Below, piece by piece: positions 11,501 through 20,088 of a DNA stretch of 64,000 nt. Location: contig JADIYD010000014.1 of assembly GCA_016705475.1 (NCBI GenBank), positions 558,001 to 622,000 on the forward strand, given 5' to 3'. Below the pieces are notes generated by a model. The model had not been told where the DNA came from and made no database searches. It saw only the letters and a list, made by a program, of their open reading frames with translations. Within the stretch, counting starts at the first letter, position 1; each line of letters starts with the position of its first letter. Position numbers and translations under genes: made by a program. The DNA comes from Betaproteobacteria bacterium (GTDB lineage Bacteria > Pseudomonadota > Gammaproteobacteria > Burkholderiales > Rhodocyclaceae).

Positions 11501-11637
11501 TCGATCTCCATGCGGTGGTTGAGGATGTCCTGCTGCTCGTTGAAATCGGCGTCGAGCTGCACGCGGCCCTGCTGCATCCGCACGCTGCGGTAGCGTCTGG
11601 CCTTGTCGAAGGTAGCGCGGCTGAGGTCGGCTTTCAT
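8518..11637 (-). CDS. eCIS DUF6519 protein with beta-helix C-terminal region
   Basis: 1039 residues from ATG 11635-11637, chosen for its RBS (GGGAGAGACCCC) and because the N-terminus MKADLSRATFDKARRYRSV continues into MQQGRVQLDADFNEQQDI, the signature start of DUF6519 proteins in contractile injection clusters. About residues 1-480 form the conserved part; ~480-680 hold Pro-rich/Ig-like stretches; about 690-1039 contain short beta-strand repeats (ICICLLPGQHTLKDNLIF, KIHIHGAGNASRLMLG, VFEDFVIVKGD, TSRLVMENCNLLA, GSLILERNVF, NNRIES) typical of a right-handed parallel beta-helix. It is the last gene of the cluster. A surface-exposed, possibly target-binding or fibre-like role is inferred from the fold and the distal position; enzymatic activity is not evident. 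Confidence 0.75.
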   Translation of the reverse strand: MKADLSRATFDKARRYRSVRMQQGRVQLDADFNEQQDILNHRMEIETRDSLGPVAVPIDNPGFGLTPSGTDLTIAAGRLYVDGLLCENPSTTTVANQPDLPDTASPVLPASATTLPLPPVGVTAASINGVVVFNASNAVAPAEGTYLAYLEAWQRHLSPLDLPVDDTSMREVALGGPDTCTREKTVWQVKLLRAGELNAALTCLSNMAAWNTLTAAPDGRLAARAESSIPPKTPCQLPPEAGYRLLENHLYRVEIHDDASITGKARYKWSRDNGSLASRVVRWLGDPIADEFEVASIGRDDVLAITAGCWVEFYDDTHELLGQPGPLVPVIRTEGNVVTVDLSKLIGHALDKAMFPRNPRVRRWDGVAEIRPAAIASLNTGWEELAQDGIELKFAPGSYRIGDYWLIPARTATAAIEWPQESNKPAFLAPAGVLRAFAKLALLEFKAGTWVPISDCRPLFPSLTQLTQMHYVGGDGQSIKTNPPPNKPAFVTLPSPLQVGVANGQFPVARARILFTALNGRLANGTAAQIVETGLDGIASIVWSVASDPSQSVQHAKAELLIPGQDTPVTGRYLPVHFTAQLALASDVAYDPSNCTDLLNANAFTVQQAIDELCKRPQSGGCCTTVGLAGEYETLDLAIGTLLKDGFQDICICLLPGQHTLKDNLIFSGKKSTKIHIHGAGNASRLMLGKSDIRFQTFASLVFEDFVIVKGDTEPGFQFADSHEVRFSRVLMAGSSSVGNSLLRITDTSRLVMENCNLLAFVRDSMEKLEKLSQTFPGLKAHGDFFSYLMGGNQDELKSTVDSLIALKPEERKKLAQEIESVLKGNGAAEFSPAEQRSLATLARVMVGNTKDGRAVRNTLLALDSAIRTTQPSFALALDGVREAILIDNRLRGRISIFGEASIFPDLDENQRKRLGGAIAQGEVSFDPFGSLILERNVFQGMRFSDSALKDAVGAFKGKLPVWEYLQVSNNRIESDQDHYPGSNCAFTGNRLNQDDHAGIVFSNQAKIIGNFSSAEFSLFVSGTDPEVFGNGNLRVRPL

Positions 11638-11677
11638 GGGGTCTCTCCCTGTTGTCTGGGGATGGCGGTTGATTGGG

Positions 11678-13816
11678 TCAATTGGCGAAAATGGGTGCCG
11701 CTTCGAGTCCGAAGCGCAGGTATTCGTCCAGCGCCAGCGCCAGGTTGGCTTCGCGCTGCGGTTGCTGGAGCAGGTTCCAGACGCCCATCTCGGCGCCGTT
11801 ATCGGCGCCGGTCCGGATTTCCGGGGCGGTTGATCGGGTGAGCTGGCCGTAGGCTGGCGTGGCGAAGCGGATGCTGGTGTAGGCCGGGGTGACGCGCATC
11901 GCCTCGCGGGCGGCATCGGCGGCCGGCAAATCGGCCACCACCAGATCGGGCTGGCAGCGATGGCGGCGCGGCGTCACCGATTTCGGCGGCAGGTAGCTGT
12001 AGCGTACGCAGCCCTCCTGCCGGCGGGTGATGCTGACCAGGCCGTCGAAAATGCAGTTGCCAGCTTCCAGCCGTCCAGCGTCGGTTGTTCCGAAGAAGGT
12101 ACTCGCGAGGGCGCTCAGCGGGCTATCGTCGATGTCGATGGCCAGGTTGCTCGCTTCGCCGTCGATCAGACAGTCACGCAGCCTGACGCCAGCCAAGGCC
12201 TTGTTGCTGCGAATCGGGCCGCTCAGGCAGCGGTAAAGGCTCAGCGCAAGCTCGGTACCGGCACCCGTGTGGGCAATGCCGCCTTTGCCAGGCACCAGAC
12301 TGCAATGGCGCAGGGTGATGGCGTTCAGGCGGCCTTGCAGGTTCAGGGCGCCATCAAGCAGCAGGCCGCCCAGGCTGAGCCGCGTGCTGGCATTGCCCTT
12401 GAGCGCGAAATCGCCGACCAGCACCGGGCGTCGCCCCGGCGCAGCCTGAATGGCGAGATGGCTGTCGGGAAGGTTGAGGGTGGGTGTCAGGCCTTCAGAA
12501 GCGTCGGTGTCGAGAACGACCAGCGTGCGTTTTCCGGCGACCACGCGGTTGACCGCGTCAGCCGGGTTGGCCGGTGCGTTGAAGGCCGATGCCAGCGTCG
12601 GCGTGGCGGCGCTGGGAACGTGGATGACAACTTCGAAATCGGCCGGGTCGGGTAGCATGGCCAGCGGATCGTCGTCACCGGGGCCGGGGCGCCGGTCGTA
12701 GGGGCCGGCCCCGATGTCGCCGGGGAAACCGTAGGCGTAGGCCACCTCGACACGGCTTGCCGTGACGCCCGTCGGAAGCGCAAGACGCCCGCGCCGCGGG
12801 TCGATGCCGACCAGAACGCTGCCGGCGGTCGGGAAAGTCTTGTCGGGCCGGCCAGCCTTGCGGGCGGTAACGGTGAGTGTGGCTGGCGGGTGCCGCCAAT
12901 CTTCCGGTGCCACCGCGGGAATCGGGCCGAGGTCGCAGATCACCAGATGTTCGACCGGAATTTCCTTGTCGTCGACCCAAACGCGCAGCACAGGGCCGCC
13001 ACCGACCTCGGCGAAATAGCGGTCGTCGGGGTCTTCGCCATCGGTCAGTGCCTGACGACGGGCTTCCAGCTCAGCATGCAGGTCGCGCCAGTGCAGGGCT
13101 TCGGGAACATTGATCGGCTCGGCCAGATGACTGATGTCGCTCTCTGTGCGCGGACGGTTGAACAGCGGCTGGTCGAGGCCGAGCGGGTCGACGGTGTAGA
13201 AGCCGGGGCGGGTTGTAGCCGGACGGGCGGTGGCGCGCTGTACCGGGTATGCCTGCAGCCGCCAGAGGAAAAGGCCGACGTTGGGCAGGTTGTAGCGGCC
13301 GGCAGGCAGGGTGCGGACATCGGCGGTGTGCGCTTCGGTTCCGAACGGGCCGTCGATGCGGTCGAGCGGCCGGGGCTGACGCAGATCTGGCGTACGCAGC
13401 GCGTGCGGGCGCAGGTGATTGAGATACTGCGTCGTCGATACGCGCTCGAAGAACTCGACGGCACGGGCGCGCCAGCCGGTGGTGTCGAAGGCCAGTTCTT
13501 CGAGAACGAGCGCCGTGCCCTTGCGACGACGCAGGCGCAGGGTGTTGGCGACCAGCGCGCGCGGGCCGAAGGCGGCGGTCCCGCCAACCGGATAGAGGGC
13601 GCGCACGCCGAGCAGGTCGCCGAGGTAGGGCACCGCCCAGTCTTCGCAGGTTTCGATGAAGGCGTTGTTGTAGAGGCGTTCAATATCGGCTTCAACGAGC
13701 GCTCCCTGGCGGGCAATGACGCCGAGCAGGGCGCGCAGCGGGCCGTTCAGTTCGGCGTCGCGCTCGCGGTAGAAGGCGGGAAGTAGAGCGAACAGGGTAT
13801 CGGCGTCGAGTTTCAT
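11678..13816 (-). CDS. eCIS tail protein I-like baseplate protein
   Basis: 712 residues. The N-terminus MKLDADTLFALLPAFYRERD, then IERLYNNAFIETCEDWAVPYLGDLLG, matches the phage tail protein I (gpI)/eCIS homologue that links the baseplate wedge to fibres. The middle is a long insertion with an Ig-like stretch (PATLTVTARKAGRPDKTF...RVEVAYAYGFPGD), and about residues 430-590 show repeated short strands (LVVLDTDASEG, LAIQAAPGRRPVLVG, LSLGGLLLDGAL, ITLRHCSLVPG, VRLRDCLIDGE) suggestive of a beta-helix. The start overlaps the stop of the upstream wedge gene by 4 bases. Phage gpI is about 180-220 residues, so the extension is large, as is usual for eCIS versions. Confidence 0.8.
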   Translation of the reverse strand: MKLDADTLFALLPAFYRERDAELNGPLRALLGVIARQGALVEADIERLYNNAFIETCEDWAVPYLGDLLGVRALYPVGGTAAFGPRALVANTLRLRRRKGTALVLEELAFDTTGWRARAVEFFERVSTTQYLNHLRPHALRTPDLRQPRPLDRIDGPFGTEAHTADVRTLPAGRYNLPNVGLFLWRLQAYPVQRATARPATTRPGFYTVDPLGLDQPLFNRPRTESDISHLAEPINVPEALHWRDLHAELEARRQALTDGEDPDDRYFAEVGGGPVLRVWVDDKEIPVEHLVICDLGPIPAVAPEDWRHPPATLTVTARKAGRPDKTFPTAGSVLVGIDPRRGRLALPTGVTASRVEVAYAYGFPGDIGAGPYDRRPGPGDDDPLAMLPDPADFEVVIHVPSAATPTLASAFNAPANPADAVNRVVAGKRTLVVLDTDASEGLTPTLNLPDSHLAIQAAPGRRPVLVGDFALKGNASTRLSLGGLLLDGALNLQGRLNAITLRHCSLVPGKGGIAHTGAGTELALSLYRCLSGPIRSNKALAGVRLRDCLIDGEASNLAIDIDDSPLSALASTFFGTTDAGRLEAGNCIFDGLVSITRRQEGCVRYSYLPPKSVTPRRHRCQPDLVVADLPAADAAREAMRVTPAYTSIRFATPAYGQLTRSTAPEIRTGADNGAEMGVWNLLQQPQREANLALALDEYLRFGLEAAPIFAN

Positions 13817-16800
13817 GACGTGCGCTCCGTGAGGGTGACCGCGGCGGAATCGAGCAGCAGCAGGTCGGCTGGCTGCAGTTTGCCGTCCTGCCAGCGGGCC
13901 GTACGCGCCGGGATGCTGCCGTCGGGACCGCTCGATGTGCGGACCGTGAGGCCGGCCTCAACCTGCACGAGGCGGTCGAGATCGGCACCAATGACACCGG
14001 CAACGCCTTGCAAAGCGGCGAGCACTTCGCTGCCGGTGACCGGCTGGCCGAAAGCGCGGGCAGCGAAGCCGAAGGCGCTTTCCAGCGCCTGGCCGGCAGC
14101 GGCGAGAACCTTTTCGGCCTCGTAGTCGGGCGCGACCCACAGCCCGGCAGTCAGTCCGAAGCGCAGGTCGTGGCAAGGGCTGACGCGCAGCGGCTGGTGG
14201 GGTGGGCGGGCGCTGTCGATGGCAGCGAGAAGGTTGCGGTAGAGCGCGCCGTTCGGGTCAAGCGGGGCGCCATCGGTGCCGGCAACCGACAGGTGCACCA
14301 TGCGCCGTTCGCCGTCCCACAGCCACACGGCCTGGGCCTTGCCGATGCCGGTGAAGGCGGCGGCGAAATCCTCGAAGTCGCGCAGCGAGACGATGCGATC
14401 CAGCGTACGCACGCGCAACGGGGCGTTGCGCCGGGCCTCGTCGCCGGCTTCGGCATCGGTGCCACCGCTGGCGGCGACCGGGTTGGAAACGGCCTTGAGG
14501 CCGGGCGGCCGGGTGAGCAGCATGCTGATCTGCTCGGCCTTGACGTTGCCGGCCGTGCCGAGGCCAACGCGGTAGCGCGCCTCGACATTGCCGCTGCCGG
14601 TGGGCAGACGGGTGCCGTGCGCACCGTCGCCGAACTGCACGGTGGCGCTCCCGTTTTCGTCGAGCTTGACGGTGTAGGCGCGCTCGGTAGGGCCCGGCGC
14701 CGTGAAGCGCGGGGCTTCCTGCCAGAGGAGGCCGTCGACGCGGATGTCGAGGGTGCTCGCCGTGCCACTTGGCGTCGGGGCGGTGATGTAGGTCAGCGGC
14801 CCCTGGCGCAGGGCGAAACGCTGCAGGCTGCGGCTGCCGTCGCCGCTGCCCAGCGGTTCGGGCTGGATGCGCATCTGCTTGCTGTCGCCGGCGCTGGCCG
14901 GGGCGAGATTGGCGTTGAGGCGGACGGTGGATGGCAGGTAGGTGTGAGTCAGGTCGCTTTCGAGCAGCAGTTGTGTGCGGCCGTTGCTGCTGTCGTTGTG
15001 CTGGATGCGAACAATTTCGGCCGCCGGGGCGACTTCCACGGTCAACCGTGAAAAATCCTCAAATTCCAGATCGGCCGTCTTGCGGTCGCGGGCAAGGCGG
15101 ATGGCGGCCAGCGGGTCGTCTTTCTTCAGACGGTTCAGTGCCTTGGTGTTGGCCGGAACGTCGGCCAGCACGAGACCGGAGAGCGCCAGCCAGCGGCCAA
15201 CCGGCAGGTCCGGCTCGTAGCCGGCGAGGTCGATCAGGTGTCCCTGCACGAAGCCGGAGAGCGGCCGGGTCGCCCAGTCAAGTGGCTCGGACTGGCCGAA
15301 GGCGGTGGTGCTGCGGACATGGTTGTTGAAGGTGTTGCGCAGGTTTTCGCCGCTTAGCGTCAGGCGGGTGGCAGTAGCAGAAACGGTGAAATTGGCCCTT
15401 GCGTCGTCCTCGGTGCTTTGAATCCGATAGACCTCTTCGTAATTCGGGATGGACAGGACAGCCCAGCCACCGGCCAGCCATTTCGGGTAGCTGGCGTCGA
15501 GGTGAACCGTGTTTACATCACGGGGGTAGAGGCGAGTGGCTGGGATGATGGCCCTGCTGACGCCGGGGCCGGACCATTCCAGTTTGCAGGCGGCGGCCCC
15601 GGCATTCTCGTAATACTCCAGCCGGATGTCGTGTTTGTGATCGGCTTGCAGACGGGCAGACCCGCTGCGTTCGATGAAGCCCTGGTCGATCCAGAAATCG
15701 ATGATGAGTACACCGTCGATCCAGAGCCGCAGGCCGTCGTCGGCGGTGACGAAGAAGTTGAACTGGCCGCTGCTCGGCGCCTGAACCCATCCCGACCAGC
15801 GTACCGAGAATTGGTCAGCCGGGACGGCTGGATCGGGCGTGCCGGTGCTCCAGTTGAAATTCACCGTGGCATCGGTGCGGCTCAGGATCGGTTCGCGGAA
15901 GCCCTTGCCGCGGTAGTACTGGCCGAGTAGCCCGCTGCCGCTGGCGGTGCCGGCGGGTGGGTCGGAAATGTCGGCCAGCGTGAAGCCCGGCCATTCCGGA
16001 TGCTGGCTGATCGGTGGTCGGGCATCGTCGGCCAAGCCGAGGTAGGTGGCGCGCAGGTTGGCCGGCATGGCCCGCCAGTCCGGCGCGTTGTGGCCGAACA
16101 GGTGGGCGCGGGCGCGCAGGGCGTAGCAGCGCGGGTTGGCCCGGGCGGGATTGACGCCGTGCCAGGGTTTGCCCAAGCCGTGATCAAGCGTGACGACCGT
16201 GTAGCCGATGTCCTTCGGGTCGTTCGGGTCGGCTGGCAGCACTTCGCGCAGGCGGCTAACCCGGCGGAAATCCCAGTTTTCGTTGCCGGGATCCTTGGCG
16301 CGTTCGTCGCCGACAATGAGCAGCGCGTCGCCCGCTTGCAACCGGGTCGCCGTGCCCGCGAGGTAAATGGTGCGCAGGCCCATGCGTGGCGCCACGGCTT
16401 CCCTGGCTAGCACCGGCAGCGCATTCCAGCGTGCCTTGGCGTCGACGGCTTCGAGCGTCTCGAAGGTTTGCGCCTTCTCGTCCTGGCCGGGCACGCTCTG
16501 GGCGCGGGTGCCGATGTCGATGCGGGTTTCGAGTGGGGCGCCAGGCGCCGTTTCAAGTGTGAAAGAGAGCCATGTTGACGCCGCTACACCAGGGCGCAGT
16601 TCGTAGCCGATGGCGCGGGCCAGTTCGAGCACCGAGCGGCGTTCGGTGGCGGTGCGCAGGTAGTTCTCGTTGCCGATGCGTTCCTGATAGAAACTCAGCA
16701 CATCGAGCACAGCAGCCCAACTGTCGAGCAGGGCGATGGCCGGGTCGTCGTCGGCGCGGGTGGTAAACGCTTCAAGGGCTGGCTCGTCGGCAAGGTCGGC

Positions 16801-16935
16801 CAGCATGCTTTGCCGGAAGCGGCCGTGGGTGCCGAGGCGTAGCGCCAGGGTTGGCTGGCCGGGGGGCTGGGTAGCGTCGACCGGGGTTAGTGGCGTGACG
16901 CCGGCACAGCAGCCGCAGTTGTCGGATGTGCTCAT
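13813..16935 (-). CDS. eCIS baseplate J-like wedge protein with inserted PA14 domain
   Basis: 1040 residues; begins MSTSDNCGCCAGVTPLTP and overlaps the upstream J-like gene by 4 bases. Conserved wedge features are seen near the N-terminus (DPAIALLDSWAAVLDVLSFYQERI, YLRTATERRSVLELARAIGY) and in the C-terminal half (VQFGDGAHGTRLPTGSGNVEARYR, VRTLDRIVSLRDFEDFAAAF), as in putative baseplate assembly proteins (gp6/J family). Between about residues 330 and 470 lies a PA14-type module: GLLGQYYRG, SVRWSGWVQAP, FNFFVTADDGLRLWIDG, IDFW and KLEWSGPG. After it the wedge sequence resumes with VHLDASYPKWLAGGWAVL. PA14 domains usually bind carbohydrate, so this is a candidate adhesion module on the baseplate (inference). 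Confidence 0.85.
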   Translation of the reverse strand: MSTSDNCGCCAGVTPLTPVDATQPPGQPTLALRLGTHGRFRQSMLADLADEPALEAFTTRADDDPAIALLDSWAAVLDVLSFYQERIGNENYLRTATERRSVLELARAIGYELRPGVAASTWLSFTLETAPGAPLETRIDIGTRAQSVPGQDEKAQTFETLEAVDAKARWNALPVLAREAVAPRMGLRTIYLAGTATRLQAGDALLIVGDERAKDPGNENWDFRRVSRLREVLPADPNDPKDIGYTVVTLDHGLGKPWHGVNPARANPRCYALRARAHLFGHNAPDWRAMPANLRATYLGLADDARPPISQHPEWPGFTLADISDPPAGTASGSGLLGQYYRGKGFREPILSRTDATVNFNWSTGTPDPAVPADQFSVRWSGWVQAPSSGQFNFFVTADDGLRLWIDGVLIIDFWIDQGFIERSGSARLQADHKHDIRLEYYENAGAAACKLEWSGPGVSRAIIPATRLYPRDVNTVHLDASYPKWLAGGWAVLSIPNYEEVYRIQSTEDDARANFTVSATATRLTLSGENLRNTFNNHVRSTTAFGQSEPLDWATRPLSGFVQGHLIDLAGYEPDLPVGRWLALSGLVLADVPANTKALNRLKKDDPLAAIRLARDRKTADLEFEDFSRLTVEVAPAAEIVRIQHNDSSNGRTQLLLESDLTHTYLPSTVRLNANLAPASAGDSKQMRIQPEPLGSGDGSRSLQRFALRQGPLTYITAPTPSGTASTLDIRVDGLLWQEAPRFTAPGPTERAYTVKLDENGSATVQFGDGAHGTRLPTGSGNVEARYRVGLGTAGNVKAEQISMLLTRPPGLKAVSNPVAASGGTDAEAGDEARRNAPLRVRTLDRIVSLRDFEDFAAAFTGIGKAQAVWLWDGERRMVHLSVAGTDGAPLDPNGALYRNLLAAIDSARPPHQPLRVSPCHDLRFGLTAGLWVAPDYEAEKVLAAAGQALESAFGFAARAFGQPVTGSEVLAALQGVAGVIGADLDRLVQVEAGLTVRTSSGPDGSIPARTARWQDGKLQPADLLLLDSAAVTLTERTS
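15034..15067 (-). repeat. Possible diverged copy of the dispersed repeat inside a wedge gene
   Basis: TTCCACGGTCAACCG (15 bases identical to the consensus end) followed by TGAAAAATCCTCAAATT. It lies in frame in the coding sequence and encodes EDFSRLTVEV, which also looks like ordinary protein. It could therefore be chance or an old absorbed copy. Confidence 0.35.
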
Positions 16936-19388
16936 GATCCTCCCTCCACGATGAAGCTGATCTGGCCGTTTTCCGGGAAGTTGAGGTCGCCGTCGGCGCG
17001 CAGGACTTCGAGCGGCGAGGCGGTGATGACGCCGGCCGCCCGTTCGCCCTTGGCCTTGCGGCCCCAGCGCTGGAATTTGATGACATCAACCGAGGCGACC
17101 CCGGCTACCGCCATCGCAGCAGCGACGACTGCCGACAGGTAGAGCGGCGTACCGAAGGTGAAACCGTCAGGATGGAAGAAGCCAGGACGGCCGTGGCGGT
17201 CGACGCCTGCGGTGAACGCGGAAATAAGGGCGGATTTGACATCGGCTGCGAAGTAGCCGCTGGCGACGCAGACCTGAAGCTGGATCTCCAGCGGGACATG
17301 CACCGGATCGGCAAATTCGAAGTCGTAGCCGGCCAGACGGAAGCGTTCGATGAAGGCGCGCAGGGTCGTTTTGAATTCGGCATCGACCGGCTTGCCATTG
17401 CGCCGGTCGACCATCAGGAAAACGGTGTACCAGCTACCCGTCCAGCGCAGACGGGCGGCGGCGCGTTGCACATCAGGGTGGCGCTCGGCTGCGCGGGCGT
17501 AGTCGTCGGTGGTGACGGCGCGCTCCTGCGTGCGGAAGGCTTCCGGGGCGTTGAGGCGGATTGCGTCGAGGCTTTCCGGCTCGGCGCCGCCCGTTGCCGG
17601 CAAGGGGTTGCGCAGGGACTGGATGCCGAGCATCAGTGCAGCGTCATCGCTGACCAGCGCACTGATGGCTTCCGCGCCAACGTTGCCGCCCGGCCCGCCA
17701 CCCAGCCGGTAGCGGGCGAGAAGGCGTTCGCCGGCAACAGGCGCTGCGCCAAACTGATTGTCGCCAAAGCGCAGCCAGGCACCACCATCGTTTTCGGTCT
17801 CAACAACGAATTCGCGAGCGAAGCGTTCGCTGCCAAGCAGATCGCGTTGCGGTGTCCACGGCGTTTCTGCGGGATCTGGCTGGTCACCGAAAAGGGTGGA
17901 ATCGTCGGCCAGCAGCATCATGCCGGCCGGACGGGCATTGCGTGGCACCTGCGTCAGCACGCGGCTGGCCGAGAGCGGTTGCTTGTCATTGGTCGCCACA
18001 TCGTGATCGTAAGGTTCGGCGAAGGCGAGGCCGGATTCCTTCAGGCGCGGGCGGTAAGGCAGGCGCAATGAGGGCGTGCCGCCGTTGCCGACGACCGCCG
18101 GTTCCATCGCTTGCCAGGGGCGGGTCAGGCCGTGGTCGGCCAGCACGACGTTGCCGCGGGCGACGGCGATGGCTTGCTTGACGAGTGCGCCACCGATTTC
18201 GAATTCGTGGCTGACGCAGAGCGGGAAGGGCAGCGCATCTTCGTCATGCCAGGTGATGAGGAGCAGATCCGTATTGGTCAGGTCGTCATGGCCGGGGCTG
18301 ACCGCGGTCAGGCGCACGGCGTGACGGTGGCTGGCATCGAGATCGGCCGGCTTGCCGGTCGTCGGGCTGAGGACTTCTTCGAGAATCAGCACATCCCCTG
18401 CCGCGAGGGCCAGGGTTGGCGTATTGACCAGCGCAGCGACCGTTGAGCCACGTGGCAGGCAGTAGGCCGGATCGGCAAAATCGTGGATGGCGATGCGGCT
18501 GTGGGCGGCGTGCAGCACTTGATCGTGCAGTGTTTCAAAGACTTCGATGCCGGGCAGTGGCAACTGGTCGAGCAGGTCGGTACGGCGGACCGGGGCGCCA
18601 GCGCCGGCAGCGGCGAGCAGCGCGGTGCCGGCCGGGATGATTTTTGCCTCCGCAGCGGCGTCGACCGCAGCAGTGACGAAAACCCGCGCGTTGCAGCCGT
18701 CGTGCAGCGGGTAATCGAGCAACCGGGCGTGGCGGCGCAGCGAGGTGCGGCGGCGAGCGGTGCCGAGGTAGGCCTCCGTGGCAGCTGCATCCTGCGTGTA
18801 GGAAAGATGATCGCCGACATAGGCCAGCGTCTCGACCAGCGCCACCGTGAAATCCGCCGGGCTGCGTTCGGCAAAGCCGGGCACTAGCTGCGACATGCGG
18901 TCGAGCATCAGGCGGCGGAAGCTGTCGTAGTCCTTGGCCAGGTAATCGAGGCGCGGCTCGGGCGGGGTGGCCGGCGGGCAGTCGTGCAGGTCGGCGCAGT
19001 CGAATTCGGAGGGGCAGCCGGCCTTGAAGTTGATGCGGAGAGTGGACAGGCAGATGTCGAAACCGGGCGCCGGGGCTTCGCTGTCGGCCGGGTCGATCAG
19101 ACTCAGCGTGTACCACGAGAAATCGCCGGCCTTGTCGACCTTGATCCGGATTTCGCGGCCGTTGATGACCGGCTCGTCAGCCAGCTTGATGCCGGTGACG
19201 CGCACGCCGCCGTCGAACCGCACATTCGCGCGACCAATGCCGCTGACGGGATGAACGCAGACGATGCGCAGGCTGCGCTGGTCGAGCGTGGTGATCTCGA
19301 CGAAATCGATACCGTTCTTGCCGACCGGATTCTGGTCGCGCAGCAGTTGCAGGCGGCGCGGGTTATCGCTGCGGAACTGGCGGTTCAT
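16932..19388 (-). CDS. eCIS baseplate J-like wedge protein (first of two)
   Basis: 818 residues from ATG 19386-19388, which overlaps the gp25 stop by 4 bases. It starts MNRQFRSDNPRRLQLLRD. The block PRLDYLAKDYDSFRRLMLDRM, then ADFTVALVETLAYVGDHLSYTQDAAATEAYLGTA (about residues 155-215), and the C-terminal WLRFGDNQFGAAPVAGERLLARYR with FRTQERAVTTDDYARAAERHPDVQRAAARLRW are typical of putative baseplate assembly proteins of the gp6/J superfamily in eCIS, T6SS-like and tail clusters. It should form, with its neighbour, the wedge heterodimer around the hub. An N-terminal ~120-residue domain precedes the conserved part. Confidence 0.88.
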   Translation of the reverse strand: MNRQFRSDNPRRLQLLRDQNPVGKNGIDFVEITTLDQRSLRIVCVHPVSGIGRANVRFDGGVRVTGIKLADEPVINGREIRIKVDKAGDFSWYTLSLIDPADSEAPAPGFDICLSTLRINFKAGCPSEFDCADLHDCPPATPPEPRLDYLAKDYDSFRRLMLDRMSQLVPGFAERSPADFTVALVETLAYVGDHLSYTQDAAATEAYLGTARRRTSLRRHARLLDYPLHDGCNARVFVTAAVDAAAEAKIIPAGTALLAAAGAGAPVRRTDLLDQLPLPGIEVFETLHDQVLHAAHSRIAIHDFADPAYCLPRGSTVAALVNTPTLALAAGDVLILEEVLSPTTGKPADLDASHRHAVRLTAVSPGHDDLTNTDLLLITWHDEDALPFPLCVSHEFEIGGALVKQAIAVARGNVVLADHGLTRPWQAMEPAVVGNGGTPSLRLPYRPRLKESGLAFAEPYDHDVATNDKQPLSASRVLTQVPRNARPAGMMLLADDSTLFGDQPDPAETPWTPQRDLLGSERFAREFVVETENDGGAWLRFGDNQFGAAPVAGERLLARYRLGGGPGGNVGAEAISALVSDDAALMLGIQSLRNPLPATGGAEPESLDAIRLNAPEAFRTQERAVTTDDYARAAERHPDVQRAAARLRWTGSWYTVFLMVDRRNGKPVDAEFKTTLRAFIERFRLAGYDFEFADPVHVPLEIQLQVCVASGYFAADVKSALISAFTAGVDRHGRPGFFHPDGFTFGTPLYLSAVVAAAMAVAGVASVDVIKFQRWGRKAKGERAAGVITASPLEVLRADGDLNFPENGQISFIVEGGS

Positions 19389-19747
19389 GGTGCACCCCGC
19401 GTGAATCGGGTAAGCCGGCGCTCCTGTCCATGGCGTACGACGTACTGGACATCGACGGCGAGGGTGCCTTCGTCGTGCTCGACATTGACGCCTTCGACAA
19501 TGATGCGATCGCCCAGCCATTGTTGCAGGGCGCTGTGCACCGTCATCTGGACGGCTGCCGCCAGCGTGTCACTGTTTGGCGCGAAGACAAGTTGCAGCAG
19601 ACCGCAGCCGAAATCGGGCCGATTGACCCGTTCGCCGGGTATGGTGAACAACACCTGTTCGATCATGTCGCGCAGGTGGGTGTCGCCGTCTGCTTCGCCG
19701 CTGCGGCCGCGCGAGTCGGGCTGGAATGGGAAGTGGAGGTGCGTCAT
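19385..19747 (-). CDS. eCIS gp25/GPW-like baseplate wedge protein
   Basis: 120 residues from ATG 19745-19747 (a TTG 12 bases upstream is an alternative and would overlap the PAAR gene). Motifs HLRDMIEQVLFTIPGERVNRP, then FGCGLLQLVFAPN, match the gp25 / GPW lysozyme-like wedge fold shared by T4, T6SS (TssE) and eCIS, which contacts the first sheath ring and triggers contraction. The length fits the family (110-140). Order PAAR - gp25 - J - J is standard for injection systems. Confidence 0.92.
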   Translation of the reverse strand: MTHLHFPFQPDSRGRSGEADGDTHLRDMIEQVLFTIPGERVNRPDFGCGLLQLVFAPNSDTLAAAVQMTVHSALQQWLGDRIIVEGVNVEHDEGTLAVDVQYVVRHGQERRLTRFTRGAP

Positions 19748-19748
19748 C

Positions 19749-20072
19749 TCAGGTTCCAATCACGCGGGTTTGCGCGACGACGGCCATCATCGGTGTGCCA
19801 GTTGGCGCGCAAATGGAAGGCGAGGCCTGGAGCAGCGCCGGCTGGCCAGCGATCAACACCCGCGTCGCGCCCATCAGCCACTGACCGGTGACGCAAGGCC
19901 CGTTGCCTGCCGGCGGCGGGGGCATGGCGCAGCCGGCAACGACATAGGGCGCACCGAGTGTGGTCGCCGGCTGACCGGAGAGCAGCACGCGCGGATTGGG
20001 CGCCGTTGGCGTGGCCTGGCCACCGTGGGAACAGAGGACGGTGGCGCCGAGGTGGAGGAGCGGTCCGGGCAT
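19749..20072 (-). CDS. eCIS PAAR-like spike-tip protein
   Basis: 107 residues: MPGPLLHLGATVLCSHGGQA at the N-terminus, a central GAPYVVAGCAMPPPPAGNGP and C-terminal ICAPTGTPMM. The spaced Cys/His residues (CSH, GC, CV, C) and the repeated short beta turns fit the PAAR-like cap that sharpens the gpV spike, with one metal ion bound. Lies between the spike gene (16-base gap) and gp25. Confidence 0.88.
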   Translation of the reverse strand: MPGPLLHLGATVLCSHGGQATPTAPNPRVLLSGQPATTLGAPYVVAGCAMPPPPAGNGPCVTGQWLMGATRVLIAGQPALLQASPSICAPTGTPMMAVVAQTRVIGT

Positions 20073-20088
20073 GGTCGTGTCGTCCCTT

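Noticed and set aside
12890..13786. Plus-strand ORF of 298 codons opposite tail protein I
   Set aside because: Antisense shadow; the minus-strand frame is conserved.
14008..15051. Plus-strand ORF of 347 codons opposite the wedge gene
   Set aside because: Antisense shadow; lacks RBS.
18650..18690. Possible extra copy of the dispersed repeat (GCCTCCGCAGCGGCGTCGACCG...)
   Set aside because: Only the GTCGACCG core matches; the AT-rich half is missing and the sequence is ordinary Ala-rich coding sequence.
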